This document shows, one piece after another, positions 31,721 through 44,163 of a stretch of 64,000 bases of DNA (the stretch's first letter is position 1; the number at the start of each line of letters is the position of its first letter). Source of the DNA: Girardinichthys multiradiatus. Taxonomy: Eukaryota; Chordata; Actinopteri; Cyprinodontiformes; Goodeidae. A program made the position numbers and the translations under genes. A model generated the notes under the pieces. It was given only the letters and a program-made list of their open reading frames with translations. It did not search any database and had not been told where the DNA came from. The stretch spans positions 41,957,363 through 42,021,362 of the forward strand of contig NC_061812.1 of assembly GCF_021462225.1 (NCBI RefSeq), read 5' to 3'.

Positions 31721-34559
31721 TTGCAAAACAGGTAATAAGAAAAATTTATAAATAGACAACTTTGAATAAAATGTTAAAGTTTGTAGTTGTTAAAATTTAG
31801 GAGGAGTTTTACGAGGCAGCATAGATCAAACGGTGAAAGCACACAAGCCTGCATGGGAAAAGATCCAAATGTGGAATACATTATCCTTGTAATGTACCAA
31901 TCTGATTAATAGTCCCAATTTCAGTACACTTGTGATTTATTATTTGCATTCTATTCAGAACAATATCAGTTCATTATGCCGTCGAACCACAGGAAACAAA
32001 CTCTCTCTCCACTCGCAGCGTTATATTTTAAGTAAGTCTGTCCATTTTGTTACGGTTAATTAGCCTTCATCACGTTTCAAACAACACTGACTGTTATTGA
32101 GTATTTTTATCATTATTGGTCAGGACAGCAGGTCATATTCTACCTTCACACATTGTTTTCACTTTTTGTCAGTATCAGTTGCTGTGATAAATTAGATATA
32201 AGTGCTATTTCTTAGGGCTATAGGAAAAAAACAACACGTTTCAGTGTTTAGGTACAATGTGAAATATTGTTACAAAATATTCTGCCTGAGTTATCCGGCT
32301 CCCAGAGCCACAGTTTGGACAGATGGTGCAAGAAATCCTAAAGCATGACTAATTATTCTTCCAAAGCCAAAAAGACTTTCTCAGATCTAAATGCAAATCA
32401 ACAATGGTTGCCTGAAACCACACTGCCTCAGTCAACTGTACAGATATATTCAGATATAAGTGTTTATCATAGTATTCACTATGTAGATGACAATTTGAGG
32501 GACAGTGGTTTTGCATTTCAAACACCAACAACTTTACTTCATAATTATGGGCAGAGTATTCCCAGTAGCAGAAATGCACGCCCAAATCTAAAGTGATAGA
32601 CAGCAGGATTTAGCTGTTTTTGATGGTGCACACATTGTAATTTGCATCATGTGTTTTCTTAATGCTGACATTTGTTTTTATGATGCAAATTAGTTTATCC
32701 CTACCTAATGTTTTGATTTTACTAGATATCCTCAAGCATGGATTGACGCTGTAACTGGATCATCATTATTAACTACAACAATTCAGAGTTTTGGCTACAA
32801 ACAGCAGGAATGTAATGGATTTAATGTATTTATTAAAACTGTTACAGGATGTTTCAGTGCGGTAAAAGCAAACACACAAATCCAGAAGAGGATATGTACA
32901 AGATATTATCACGTCTGTTTGCTGTCACTAAATGTTTAGGGTAGACATTGATTTTATCCAACAACACTGTTACACATAGAACTGCCTTTTACACATGGGT
33001 TTATGAAATTAAGAGCATTGAATAATGCAAATCTAATGGATTTGTTTGAAATTTAGATAGATGCGGTTTTATTTAAAAAGGGCCCTCCTGTGTACAAAAT
33101 TGCTAGTTAGATGGGACCAGCGCCCTGAATCGAACATCAGGTGTCAACTGAAGTGCAGACTATGAAGTATATTCAGTATGTGAAATAATTTGTTGAATGT
33201 TGGACTTTTATAGCTTGGATGAACTCCCCTGTTTATGAAGCTAAGTCAAAGTGGGAGAAAAAAATTTGAGGATGATGACTAAAGAAGTTTTGAATTGTTT
33301 TTGAAAAAAGTGATGCATTCATTGTCTTCTTTTCACTGCATGCATGCTGAGAAGTTTGGCTCACAGTAAAACCAGGTCTGCAACCAGCTGCTACAAACAT
33401 CTGACACCTAATCTCTTTATTCCCTTTTTATGAAAAATAAAAATCTCAGCATTTTTTGTTGAACTAATTGTCTTAGGCCTGCCCATAAAGATATGATAAA
33501 TTAGTGAGTTATATTTTCGCTGTGAATGCACACACAAATGGGAGCGAGATAGGATCCCACTCACAGTGCAACAGTGCAATGCTATGTGGGTGGTTACCGT
33601 TGAAAATTAACTTTATTTACTCATGCATTGCCTTTGATTGTGCACAAAATATTAAAAGAGTTTGTAAGATAAATTACCGTTTAGGCATAGACTAGTTAGT
33701 TCAAATTATAACAACTTTTAAAATCTTGTCGTTTTAAATTTTATTTTTTAGTCAGTGTTTTTGTGAGGATTTTTTACAGCTCAAAATAAGGGAAAATAAA
33801 TCGACCCACAGCCCACAATCCAAGGTACATAAGCTACTGTACAATGATTCAGAAACCTTTACACCCAAAATATTTACTGTATTTTCACGTGCGATGTTTA
33901 AACTTTAAAAATGTGTAATGTATGGTTTTGATGAACTTTTTCCAAAGTAAACTTCCAAAACTTATATCTCAAGCAAAGGATACGAGAAGTTAAAAAGTTC
34001 TGACCTCTTAGGATTTTTGTGCTTGGACATTTTAAATCAAACCAATCAAATCTCAACAAATAGTAACAACACTGATATACTACAATTAATGTTTCATGTG
34101 AAAAATTTCTAGCGGTCTTGAGAATGGATAAAAAACTACAAATAAAATGTGGCTATGGGTCAGTATGCTTATTTGCTCATTTTTAACCATACTTTGCATT
34201 CTTACCCCTGTTTTTTACCTATAAACAAATAGCTTCTTACCCGTGTACTTGGCCATTGTGTATATGTTTATTTCTCTTTGTAGTTAAATTCTTTTGATCA
34301 ATTATGGACATAAATAATCTAAACAATACACAAGCTAATTTTGATTCAGTTTTAGTGATTATTATTTTCAGCAGAATTTATAATACGACCTATTTCTATC
34401 GATTGTGGTCCAGATTTTCATTTGGGTCATCTGACTCATAGAAAGACGAGAGAGTTATAAACAATGATCAAACCAAAATAAAACTGAGTGAACTATTGGC
34501 AGATAATATTTAATACAGTTACATTACCAAGTTTTCTTGATATATGATTGAAAATCATA
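31721..34559. other. Unclassified AT-rich DNA
   Basis: No coding region, tRNA, rRNA or recognised transposon end. Short frames at 32345-32596 and 33391-33695 look like chance. Confidence 0.5.
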
Positions 34560-34658
34560 TCAATTGGAATGTATGTACCTGACTGTTGTGAAGTGCTGAG
34601 ACATGTGTTGTGAATTGTCGCTATATAAATAAAACTGAATTGAATTGAATTGAAAATT
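34560..34658 (+). mobile_element. LINE 3'-end fragment
   Basis: Ends CGCTATATAAATAAAAC followed by repeated GAATT (34634-34655), the tail type of fish L2/RTE-group LINEs. Only about 100 bp remain, so it is an extreme 5' truncation. Confidence 0.5.
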
Positions 34659-36590
34659 GTCACACCGGGATACGAAACATCCTTATTGCAAGCATAAATT
34701 GAGGCGTAGTCGGCCAAAAATGTTTCGTGAAATACAATAGCTTTTTATATCTGAAAAAGTTGAAGTACAAATTAGCAAAGGGGTGAACTGACCAGCACCT
34801 GTAAAATTTCGTTCACAATTTCAGAAATGGTGACTGACAGAGACGGAGATTTCTACTCCCTAAGTCCAGAACACAATAATACAATAACAGCTTTGTTGCT
34901 TCTGCTGTGAACGAGATAAATAAAATGTAGGAAAATTTAACAACCTGAATGATGATACCTAAATCTTAATGCTAAATTTTTTGTTTACTTAAATTACTGA
35001 TATTTTGCTAACACATTACTAATCTATTTATTGCTGGTGTTTAGAGTGCATTACTTTAAAATCTCTTTGCAATAGAGTTTTATTGTTTTAGAATTAAACG
35101 TCCAAGCTTTTTGTACCATCTTACTGTGAACAGATTTATCTATGGGTATACATGAAGTAACCTGAACCCAAAGCTTACTATATGGTGGATTGTATGGTGA
35201 ACAAGAGGACAATTCAAACACAGTTTCTGTTCTTTTGCTGACTACTTTCTGACTCAGTGTTAAAACAGCTGCATTTGTATTTTGCTATGTTTAAACAGTT
35301 TAAATTCGTCTGCCAAGCCGTCTGATAGTTCTTTTTGAGATGAATCAGAGTAGCATTGGTTTTCTGCCAACGCTTTTTTCCCTGTTGTATTGAGCGTTGA
35401 TGGAAATCTGGATTTTTGAATTATTCAGAAACAAGTTTCTTTTTAAGGATAATATAAAAAAGATCAAAATGAGAGCTTATGGTGAAAACAATTGTAACAA
35501 TAATTGTTCGACTGAATTACGACGATCAGTTTTAAATGTTCAAGTACAACTGTTTTATGGTATTTATAAAAGGCATACTATCATTCATGCATCAATTCAA
35601 TATCCTGATTTTGCATTCCTCTAACTATGTGTGCCTTAAGGAAAACAGGAAAGTAACGCCTTGGCGCAGCCGTTCTCATACACAATGTATCCTGGGACAG
35701 GAAGACCTAGCAACATGAAAAAAAAAAGACTGAATCAGCACCATCAAAATATGTAACACTGCAATGATACCATTTTGATTACAGTTACAACTAACAAAAC
35801 ACAGGGTTGATTTCTTATGAGACCTTCTGCCTTTACAAAGCAGCATTAAATAATTAAATGCATTTTTTCTGTGGAAACAAGGCTTTCAGTATAAAAGATG
35901 ACATTGATTTATTCCCAACATCTGTTTTTTATGCTCTTACTTACTCTTACTTTCACATGTTTGCTTACAAAAATTACAGGTCTTACACCAATACATGCTG
36001 TATATTGCTCGCAGCATGTATTTTTGAGGCTATTTTTATTTGGAAAATGCATTGCCTTTTGTGTTGGACTTCAGATATAACTCCTTATCACTGCTTCAAA
36101 CTCTGGGTGCAGCAGCCTCAGACTCAGTATCAGCCCCTCTCAAAAAGCCTTTTTTAAGCTCTGAACTTCCTATTTTCAGTTCAGTGAAACAATGATATGA
36201 GGGAGAAATAAAACGAGCATCCACTCCCAGATGGAGATTCGAGCTGTTCAAACTGAATGAGAAGAGAGAAGGAAAGATGGAGCCAACATGCACTGCTATG
36301 TGGAGACAGAGCAGAAACTAATGAGAGCATGAGAAATAAACTGTTTATTTTCTTTAGAGGGGGGTAGTCATATAGAACAGAAAAATATCTTGCTTTTCTG
36401 TTAAAGTTAAGGAAAAAATGTGTTTGCTTTTTATGCTGGTCATATTTTAAAATCAACCTTTGACACTTTGTGAGGATTACGATGCTTTTCTTGTATCAGT
36501 GATATTAACTGATTATCCAAACTGAATCTGCATTGTCTGCTCTTTGCTCTTTGTAAGAGTCATAGGTGCTTTGGTTGTGGCTCCTTTCTG
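34659..36590. other. Unclassified AT-rich DNA
   Basis: No gene or recognised repeat. A few overlapping + frames around 35858-36157 are Phe/Tyr/Cys-rich and lack domain features. Confidence 0.5.
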
Positions 36591-36594
36591 TACG

Positions 36595-36800
36595 AATGTG
36601 TCTGTTCAACAGTGTACAAAGCCAGTGAATCAAGACATGGCCTGATGTCATCCCTTGTGGATGAATAAGAGTGAAGACTGCAAGACGGGCCTTCTTGTCC
36701 AGCATCAATGTCTGGCTTTACGAATATCCATCAGGAATGGTCAAAAATGACCATAAACACACTCCTAAACCTTGTAAAAAGCTTTATCAGAAGAGTTGAC
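36595..36800 (+). mobile_element. Tc1-like fossil, C-terminal piece
   Basis: Contains CGGGCCTTCTTGTCCAGCAT, GGAATGGTCAAAAATGACC and CTCCTAAACCTTGT in the order of the C-terminal part of a fish Tc1-like transposase gene. No reading frame survives, and the region after 36800 is unrecognised. Confidence 0.55.
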
Positions 36801-37134
36801 ACTGTTGTGGTTGCACATGTGCCAAGATCATTGTAAAGTCTATGGATGGCTGCCCATGTGAAGCCAGGCAGGTTCTGCTGGAGGTTTTTTTTTTACTCTC
36901 CGTTTTGGTGCCGCTCCATGTGTGCTCAGTATGAGGAATTGCTGCAAAGTTCATGACATTGGGCACTCGACTGTCCACTGTCATTACATGCTCGTCCAGA
37001 AGGAGTGATGGCTGCAAGTCGGTAACTTGATGCAACCAGCTGGGTTTCCCTAGATACAAAACGTTTATCAATTTGAATAATAAACTGAATTTGACTACAT
37101 TGTTTAATAACTATGAAAGAGTCAGAATGCATGT

Positions 37135-37340
37135 ATGTATTGACCATTTAGGGGCCCTTAATTGTCAGACAATCAGGGCAGGCAGGTCCCCTGCCATTTC
37201 AGCACTTTCAAGCAATAGACATGCTGATGTAAGTGAATCTTCATGGGTGCTGATAAATTTCTGCATGGCATAGTATAAGATTGGATAAAATTATTATAGA
37301 GTTATTGCCATGATATTCAGTAGCACGTTTTGTAGCAGTG
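37135..37340. other. Candidate conserved non-coding element
   Basis: Compact mixed-composition text with a homeodomain-like CCTTAATTGTCAG (about 37157-37169) and a Cys-less, frame-poor context. It resembles enhancer sequence more than the AT-rich flanks do. Texture-based inference only. Confidence 0.2.
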
Positions 37341-37514
37341 GCACATATGTGCAATATACATGGTATCTCTCTCTTGCAGTGCTTATGTGACAGATCATGT
37401 GTGCTACAGTATAGGATGCACAGAAAGGCAATGCTGGAGTACTTTCTTAAACTCACATATCTTTATGCTCCACAGAAACTCAAGACAGATTCAGTGTGAT
37501 GACAATGGTCATGC

Positions 37515-38335
37515 TTTGTAAAAATATTCATAACCTTTTTACAGTTTACTCGCATTACAAACATAAACTTTACTGGATTCTTTGTGATAAGTCAACAAAA
37601 ACATTTGCATAACTGTGTAATTGAATGAGGGTCATTAATGACTTTATTTTATTTTTCTGCTTTTTTACAAAGAAAAAAAAGAATAGCATATGTATTTTTA
37701 GGACCACCATTTGCTGCAACTATAGCCATATATCTTTTGGCTGTTATTTCTTCTAGCTTTTGTCTGTCTTTTACAGTCAGCCGGTTTTCTTTCAGGATTG
37801 CCCTGTATTTATCTTCAGCCATCTTCTCATTAGACGATGAGCTTCCCTGTTTCTGCTAAAGCGAAGCATCCCCACAGCATGAAACTGCCACTGCCAAGTT
37901 ACTCAATAAAGATTCCGTATTCAGGGGGATATCCAGCATTTTCCCCACATGGTGATTTGCATGCACATGCAAAAAAATCTGTTTTGTTCTCTTGCTATTA
38001 GACCATCTTCTTTCACATGTTTGCTGTGTTCTTGCATGGCTTGTAGCAACCTCCAAATAGAATGACTCATCCCTGCAGCTCCTCCAGTGTTACCACAGGC
38101 TTCTCAGTTGCTTCTCTAATTATTGCTCTCCTCATCCAGCCTGTCAGTTTAGGTGGGAGGCCATGTCTTTTTGGATTTGGAGTTGGAATTGTGCTATACT
38201 TGCATTTTCAGATAATCTGTTGGATCTCTGACCTGTCTGCTGTGTTCCTTGGTCTTCATCATGCTGTTTGTTTACAAGAGTTCTAACTAACCTGAGAGGC
38301 CTTCACAGAACACCTGTATTCTTACAAAATAGAAA
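37515..38335 (-). mobile_element. Tc1-like fossil, near full length
   Basis: Starts with TIR-like text (CGCATTACAAACATAAAC, then GATAAGTCAACAAAAACA) at 37550-37610. It continues through reverse-strand transposase blocks CAGGATTGCCCTGTATTTAT (37795), AGCATCCCCACAGCATG (37864), CTCCTCCAGTGTTACC (38080) and CTGTGTTCCTTGGTCTTCAT (38240). Order and spacing fit one degraded element, with the transposase read on the - strand. Confidence 0.7.
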
Positions 38336-38339
38336 TAAA

Positions 38340-40260
38340 TATCACAACAACCCAAATAGGGCAGGCGGTGGGGACCTTGGAAGGCCAAAGAGTCAGAGGT
38401 TGTCCAATGCAAGCTTAGAGTTCAAGCAGGCGACCTAAAGGCCAGCAGTAGCCTACATACGTTGGTGGCAGGCGATGGAAGCGAAGACAGGGACCTGGAG
38501 GCCAACAATGGCGTAGAGACCCCGGAGGCCGGCGATGGCCAAGACTTAGGGCTTGGCTGCAGATAAGAAGCAGGAACCTTGGTGGTTGGCCACGGTGATA
38601 TAGGAACTTTGGAGGCCAGCATTGGCATTGTAGTCCTGGAGGCCAACCAGCCAGCCAGAAGCAACCACGACAAATCCAGCCCAGTGACTGGGTGACTTGG
38701 ATCCTGGCAAGAGCTCAGATGACTTGACTTCTCTACAGAGCTTGGGTGTCTTAAACCCACGGAGAGGCTCTGGAGTCAGGAACCCACAAAGATGCTTTGA
38801 AGGCTTGGAACCGCATTGGGACTGTAAAGGCTTGGAGGACCTTGACAAGGCTCTGAAGGACAACGTAAAAACCTGGAGAACCCTTGACGAGGTCCAGGAG
38901 GACATTATGGAAGTCTGGAGAACCCTCGACAAGGCTCTGGAAGTGGGGGCCCACAATGGGGCCTTGAAGTACAGTGTAGGCACCTGAGGAGCCCTCAAAG
39001 AGGATGTGGAGACACGAACAGGAGTAAGTCAGGAGTTCTCTGATCTGGACACCCAGATCAGAGAACCCTGCTATGTGGACACAAGGCAGGTCCACCTGGA
39101 CACCTTATAGAACAGGAGCAGAGACATCAGCAGGACCCCTGATGACTTCAGCTGACACGTCCATCTTATGTCAATGTCTGGGGCGTGCAGAGGAGGTTGA
39201 AGCAGGGATGTCAGCGGACCATCGGCGGTGGGAGCAGACTGAGGCGGAGGTAACCCCTGATTAAGCTCTACCACTACTGCCTTGTAACTCTGACCAGTCT
39301 CCTGGTCAGAGGAATGGAGAGGAGCAGGAATGGAGAGGAGCAGACTCATGCAGCAGTCTGATCTGATCACCAACCACCCTTAAACAGTCCTCTAGCTTGT
39401 CAGGAGGGGCCAAGGAGAACTGAGGCAGCGTGGTATTTTTGCTGCTCAGGTGCTATGAGGAGACTCAACTAGTTCTTGGAGATGTGACGCGGGCTCCGGT
39501 GCTCAGAGGCAACGAGGAAAAGTGGAGGTGTCAGCTGGGCCCTCCAAGACTGGAGCAGATGCGGCTCCATGGCAACAGCAGAGGAAGCAGCAGGAGACAC
39601 TTACAGAGGTGGCTGAAGCAGCTCCCTCAGCAGCCTCGGCACTGGGTTGCCTCCCGCTCCATATTTTTCCGCGGCATTGGAGAAGGCGAGACCTCTAAAT
39701 CATCAGGCAAGTTACTTAGTGCCTCCTTCATCTGCTGCTAAGCTGACAAAGTCCTTCGGCCGGTTGTCTGCTGTGTCCATATTTAGGCTGTTTTTTGCTG
39801 TCAAGAAGGTGGTGGCTTTCGAAGTAGGACCCAAGTGCAGACAGGCAGGCAGTAGAAGATGGTGAGTAGAGAAGACTTAAATAAACCAAAAGCAAAAACG
39901 TACAGCCAGGCAAAAGGCAAACACAAGCAGGCATGTGGAAAGAAGTGGCTTGAACATAGCAGTCACAACAAGAAACTAGCAGTCATGGACAGGCCATGGC
40001 ATAGGAAATAGGTGTGGTCTGGCTTGGCATGACAAACAGTATGTATCCACGAGGAGTAAATAGAACAGCAGAGTATATATGGAGCATGGCACAGGTGAAA
40101 GTAGTGAAACTGATAGACATAAACAGGTGGACCGGGTGAAGCTGATTATGGGCTGACTGTGGCAGGGAGTGGTAACTAAAACATGAATGAAATAAACAGA
40201 GATGCAATGAAATTATCTAATTAAAGGAAATCTTACAAATGTAACAGGACATAAATTTAA
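38340..40260. repeat. GC-richer degenerate repeat block, possibly retroelement-derived
   Basis: 38370-38990 repeats loosely a 45-60 bp unit: CTGGAGGCC followed by GCGATGGC or CAATGGC on one side, and CTGGAGAACCC, TTGACAAGGC and TCTGGAAG on the other. It stays open in several frames on both strands, as short-period repeats do. 39000-40200 is G/A-rich and similar in style to untranslated or internal regions of fish LTR retroelements. No RT, integrase or LTR pair was found. Confidence 0.35.
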
Positions 40261-40280
40261 AATGCATCATCAACAAAATA

Positions 40281-41890
40281 CAGGTCCTTCTCAAAATATT
40301 AGCATATTGTGATAAAGTTCATTATTTTCCATAATGTCATGATGAAAATTTAACATTAATATATTTTAGATTCATTGCACACTAACTGAAATATTTCAGG
40401 TCTTTTATTGTCTTAATACGGATGATTTTGGCATACAGCTCATGAAAACCCAAAATTCCTATCTCACAAAATTAGCATATTTCATCCGACCAATAAAAGA
40501 AAAGTATTTTTAATACAAAAAACGTCAACCTTCAAATAATCATGTACAGTTATGCACTCAATACTTGGTCGGGAATCCTTTTGCAGAAATGACTGCTTCA
40601 ATGCGGCGTGGCATGGAGGCAATCAGCCTGTGGCACTGCTGAGGTCTTATGGAGGCCCAGGATGCTTCGATAGCGGCCTTTAGCTCATCCAGAGTGTTGG
40701 GTCTTGAGTCTCTCAACGTTCTCTTCACAATATCCCACAGATTCTCTATGGGGTTCAGGTCAGGAGAGTTGGCAGGCCAATTGAGCACAGTGATACCATG
40801 GTCAGTAAACCATTTACCAGTGGTTTTGGCACTGTGAGCAGGTGCCAGGTCGTGCTGAAAAATGAAATCTTCATCTCCATAAAGCTTTTCAGCAGATGGA
40901 AGCATGAAGTGCTCCACAATCTCCTGATAGCTAGCTGCATTGACCCTGCCCTTGATAAAACACAGTGGACCAACACCAGCAGCTGACACGGCACCCCAGA
41001 CCATCACTGACTGTGGGTACTTGACACTGGACTTCTGGCATTTTGGCATTTCCTTCTCCCCAGTCTTCCTCCAGACTCTGGCACCTTGATTTCCGAATGA
41101 CATGCAGAATTTGCTTTCATCCGAAAAAAGTACTTTGGACCACTGAGCAACAGTCCAGTGCTGCTTCTCTGTAGCCCAGGTCAGGCGCTTCTGCCGCTGT
41201 TTCTGGTTCAAAAGTGGCCTGACCTGGGGAATGTGGCACCTGTAGCCCATTTCCTGCACACGCCTGTGCACGGTGGCTCTGGATGTTTCTACTCCAGACT
41301 CAGTCCACTGCTTCCTTAGGTCCCCCAAGTTCTGGAATCGGCCCTTCTCCACAATCTTCCTCAGGGTCCGGTCACCTCTTTTCGTTGTGCAGCGTTTTCT
41401 GCCACACTTTTTCCTTCCCACAGACTTCCCACTGAGGTGCCTTGATACAGCACTCTGGGAACAGCCTATTCGTTCCGAAATTTCTTTCTGTGTCTTACTC
41501 TCTTGCTTGAGGGTGTCAATAGTGGCCTTCTGGACAGCAGTCAGGTCGGCAGTCTTACCCATGATTGTGGTTTTGAGTGATGAACCAGGCTGGGAGTTTT
41601 AAAGGCCTCAGGAATCTTTTGCAGGTGTTTAGAGTTGACTCGTTGATTCAGATGATTAGGTTCATAGCTCGTTTAGAAACCCTTTTAATGATATGCTAAT
41701 TTTGTGAGATAGGAATTTTGGGTTTTCATGAGCTGTATGCCAAAATCATCCGTATTAAGACAATAAAAGACCTGAAATATTTCAGTTAGTGTGCAATGAA
41801 TCTAAAATATATGAGTGTTAAATTTTCATCATGACATTATGGAAAATAATGAACTTTATCACAATATGCTAATATTTTGAGAAGGACCTG
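40281..41890 (-). mobile_element. Tc1-like transposon, complete (copy Tc1-c2)
   Basis: 1610 bp, the same family and length as 21419-23028. It has about 200-bp inverted repeats (40281-40480 and 41691-41890) and TA duplicated at 40279-40280 and 41891-41892. The transposase frame is intact. Confidence 0.96.
40558..41562 (-). CDS. Tc1-like transposase, intact
   Basis: 334 residues, with the same architecture as the copy at 21696-22700: paired-like DNA-binding half, basic GRKRC stretch, then catalytic domain with Asp148, Asp238 and Glu273 in DD34E spacing. At position 265 this copy keeps Asn before SPDLNP, as in the third copy, and keeps Arg in RQKRLTW. Its own private changes include Ser in KQESKT and Val in EIVEHF. 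Of the three copies it looks at least as likely as any to have been functional recently. The element lies alone in unclassified DNA. Confidence 0.95.
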   Translation of the reverse strand: MGKTADLTAVQKATIDTLKQESKTQKEISERIGCSQSAVSRHLSGKSVGRKKCGRKRCTTKRGDRTLRKIVEKGRFQNLGDLRKQWTESGVETSRATVHRRVQEMGYRCHIPQVRPLLNQKQRQKRLTWATEKQHWTVAQWSKVLFSDESKFCMSFGNQGARVWRKTGEKEMPKCQKSSVKYPQSVMVWGAVSAAGVGPLCFIKGRVNAASYQEIVEHFMLPSAEKLYGDEDFIFQHDLAPAHSAKTTGKWFTDHGITVLNWPANSPDLNPIENLWDIVKRTLRDSRPNTLDELKAAIEASWASIRPQQCHRLIASMPRRIEAVISAKGFPTKY

Positions 41891-42685
41891 TACAAGAATA
41901 AGAAAGAAATTAAACTAAGAAAAGTACTATTAAAGCACCACCTGGGGAATTTAAACAATCACGAGCATGATCCAAAATCAAAAACCAACTAGTCATGAAA
42001 CAAATATCAAATCACATAATTTTATGGGAGAGTTACAAGAACCAAATCACTGCTGAACAAAAAGGACACCCATCTTACATTTGCCAAAATATATGTTGAT
42101 GATTTGCTGCAATTGACAAAACCATAATTATGCATAATTATGTGGCAGTTTTTGCCTCCATGGGTGACACAAACAGGTATTACTTTTTCACATAGGACCA
42201 GGTTCATTCCAATACCCTTTTTCCTTTAATAATTTCTGCACTTTTTATTCCTTCAAGTCATCTTTCAGTGATATTACAATTTGTTTGATGACTTTGAAGA
42301 GCACACTTTTAATATTTGGCCAGGCACATGGTTCATTTTCTTAAATTTCAAACAGATAAATGTCGTCAGTCTGTTGAAGACAGGTATAGTTGAAGTAGTG
42401 GACAGTCAAACATAGCTGATAATATTGGTGTAACTAACAGAATACAATAAATGCAGTTTCACTCTCATTTCTGTGAGTTTCAGTGTCTAACAATGGGATA
42501 TTATACAATGCCTGATGTGAGGTAGAAATGTCATAAAACTGGGCCAGTATGTATATAACAGAAGATATATAGCCCTGGACCATCGCCTGAGGTTGCCTTC
42601 TGGTGCGGTTCATCTCCTAGCACTAACTAACCAACACAGTTTTGCTTTGCTGCAAGAAACAGCTCAGCCTACAGTAGCCTAAGCA
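41891..42685. other. Mostly unclassified DNA
   Basis: A stretch at 42080-42270 (ATATGTTGATGATTTG, TTTTTCACATAGGACCAGGTT) is weakly reminiscent of a dispersed fish DNA-transposon end but was not classified. Otherwise no feature was found. Confidence 0.4.
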
Positions 42686-42689
42686 CCAA

Positions 42690-43020
42690 ACGTTTACTTT
42701 AAATGTCATCCATTTAAAGTCTGCTCTTGTTATTTTCACAGATAGCATTTCTTGAGTTCATTGCCCATAATTTGTTTCTCCTTTGCTCCATCAATTCCAC
42801 CGTCAGCAGTCTGAAGGGACTTTCAATTAGTGCTGGTCCAACATTAAAGCGGTGCCCTCTTTATTTATCCCTGCCTTTAGATGATCATTTTTCATGTAAT
42901 GTCAATTTTATGCATGGCAATTAAAATTTCTGTCCACTGAAGCAGCATGCAGGAACAGAGAGCTAATGAGATTGGCTCGTGCTCTGCAGAAGAGTGCTAT
43001 CTCTACATGTGTAAGTCATT
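42690..43020. other. Candidate conserved non-coding element
   Basis: Has closely packed homeodomain-like cores (TTTCAATTAGTGC at about 42823, GCAATTAAAAT, GCTAATGAGATTGG at about 42962) and a GATCATTTTTCATG word. It shows no decay signature of a transposon. This is the most enhancer-like segment I noticed, but conservation was not tested. Confidence 0.3.
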
Positions 43021-43412
43021 TTCCAGAAAAATAATAAAAAAAAGAAGGAAAATGAGGGACTGTACAAAATGTTGATTAAAGCAGAATACAATGATTTGCA
43101 GCTTGTTTCACATGGCTTAAGATCTCATTAACTAAGAAATCCTAATATGCTTAAGAAAGGAACAGAAACTACATTAAATCATATTTACTCCAAAATGTAA
43201 ACAATATGCGGAAGATCTAGTACACTCAGACAACAGGAATGATGTTACTTGAATCTTTTGATTAGCTCAGGTCTGTGGAGTCTCAGATGAAAGTTTTCTC
43301 TCTTATTTTAGGATGTTTTTCATAGAAAATCATATTATTTAAGGTTCCTGCACAGCAGTGTTAGATAATGTTAGAAAATGATAGATGTATGCAAGATAAA
43401 TATGACAAACAA
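43021..43412. other. Unclassified DNA
   Basis: AT-rich, with no recognised feature. Confidence 0.45.
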
Positions 43413-43620
43413 TACACTGCCAGTCAGAAGTTTACATTCACTCCCCATCAGCATGAATTTCAGGTTTTCAATGATGAATTAGAACTTAATTTTTCATTCG
43501 TGTATGATAATACAACAAACTTGAATAAATGTAAGAAACAAGGAATGGCAGCAAAAATTAGAATTTGCTGTTTATTTTCTCTAATTCACAGAGGGTCAAA
43601 ATTAAACCTACATGCTAAAA
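43413..43620 (+). mobile_element. Tc1-like TIR fragment
   Basis: The words CACTGCCAGTCAGAAG, TTTACATTCACTCC and TTCACAGAGGGTCAAAATT fit one terminal repeat region of a fish Tc1-like family. No transposase or opposite end is present. Confidence 0.4.
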
Positions 43621-43627
43621 TACTTAC

Positions 43628-44132
43628 TGTCAGGTATCTGGGTACTGTACCTGTGTGGTGTCTCTTTCCTAGAGCTGCAGGTTAAACTGGTGGGCAGAGC
43701 TGTACTGTAGAGTCCTGCACACCTGCTTCTAATCAGACTCGTCAGGGGAGCTTAGCAGGGGCTGGTAGTCTGTCATTCAATATCTGAATGTCAACTTTAG
43801 TTGTTTCTTCCTGGATCGTCTGCTCAGTGCTGGATTATGCGATCAACTGGCTCATACCAAGCTGAACAATAACAACAGTTTTCAGCCCTATAACCGGCAG
43901 CTCCTAGTCCGCCCTCCTAAAAACATCTGACTACCTGCTCCTACAACATCCTGGACCCGGTTATTTCCCTCCTGATCTGGATTATACCTTGGGTGACCAT
44001 GACTCCACCTCAAGAACCCCAGAAAGTCTCTCCGGATCAAGTCTCTTAAGGTTTACCTGTTTGCAATAAACCGTTAAACTTATACTCTGTCTCCTGTTAA
44101 TTTCTGCATGTGGGTCCAAAAACTGCCTAGCA
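43628..44132 (+). repeat. Probable solo LTR (gypsy-like)
   Basis: About 505 bp starting TGTCAGG and ending near CTAGCA, with CAATAAACCG (polyadenylation-like) near 44067 and a TCTGCATGTGGGTCC tail as in fish gypsy LTRs. Flanks CTTAC and TTTAC agree in four of five bases, a possible decayed target duplication. No internal retroelement sequence adjoins, hence solo. Coordinates of the right edge are uncertain. Confidence 0.45.
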
Positions 44133-44150
44133 TTTACATATACTTATTAT

Positions 44151-44163
44151 GTGGTTAAATGTT
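44151..44163 (+). repeat. Target-site duplication of the RTE LINE, left copy
   Basis: GTGGTTAAATGTT, repeated exactly at 47524-47536. Confidence 0.9.

Noticed and set aside
42080..42290. A further Tc1-like element
   Set aside because: Only faint similarity of a few words to a dispersed fish element; no TIR, no transposase motif and no target duplication.
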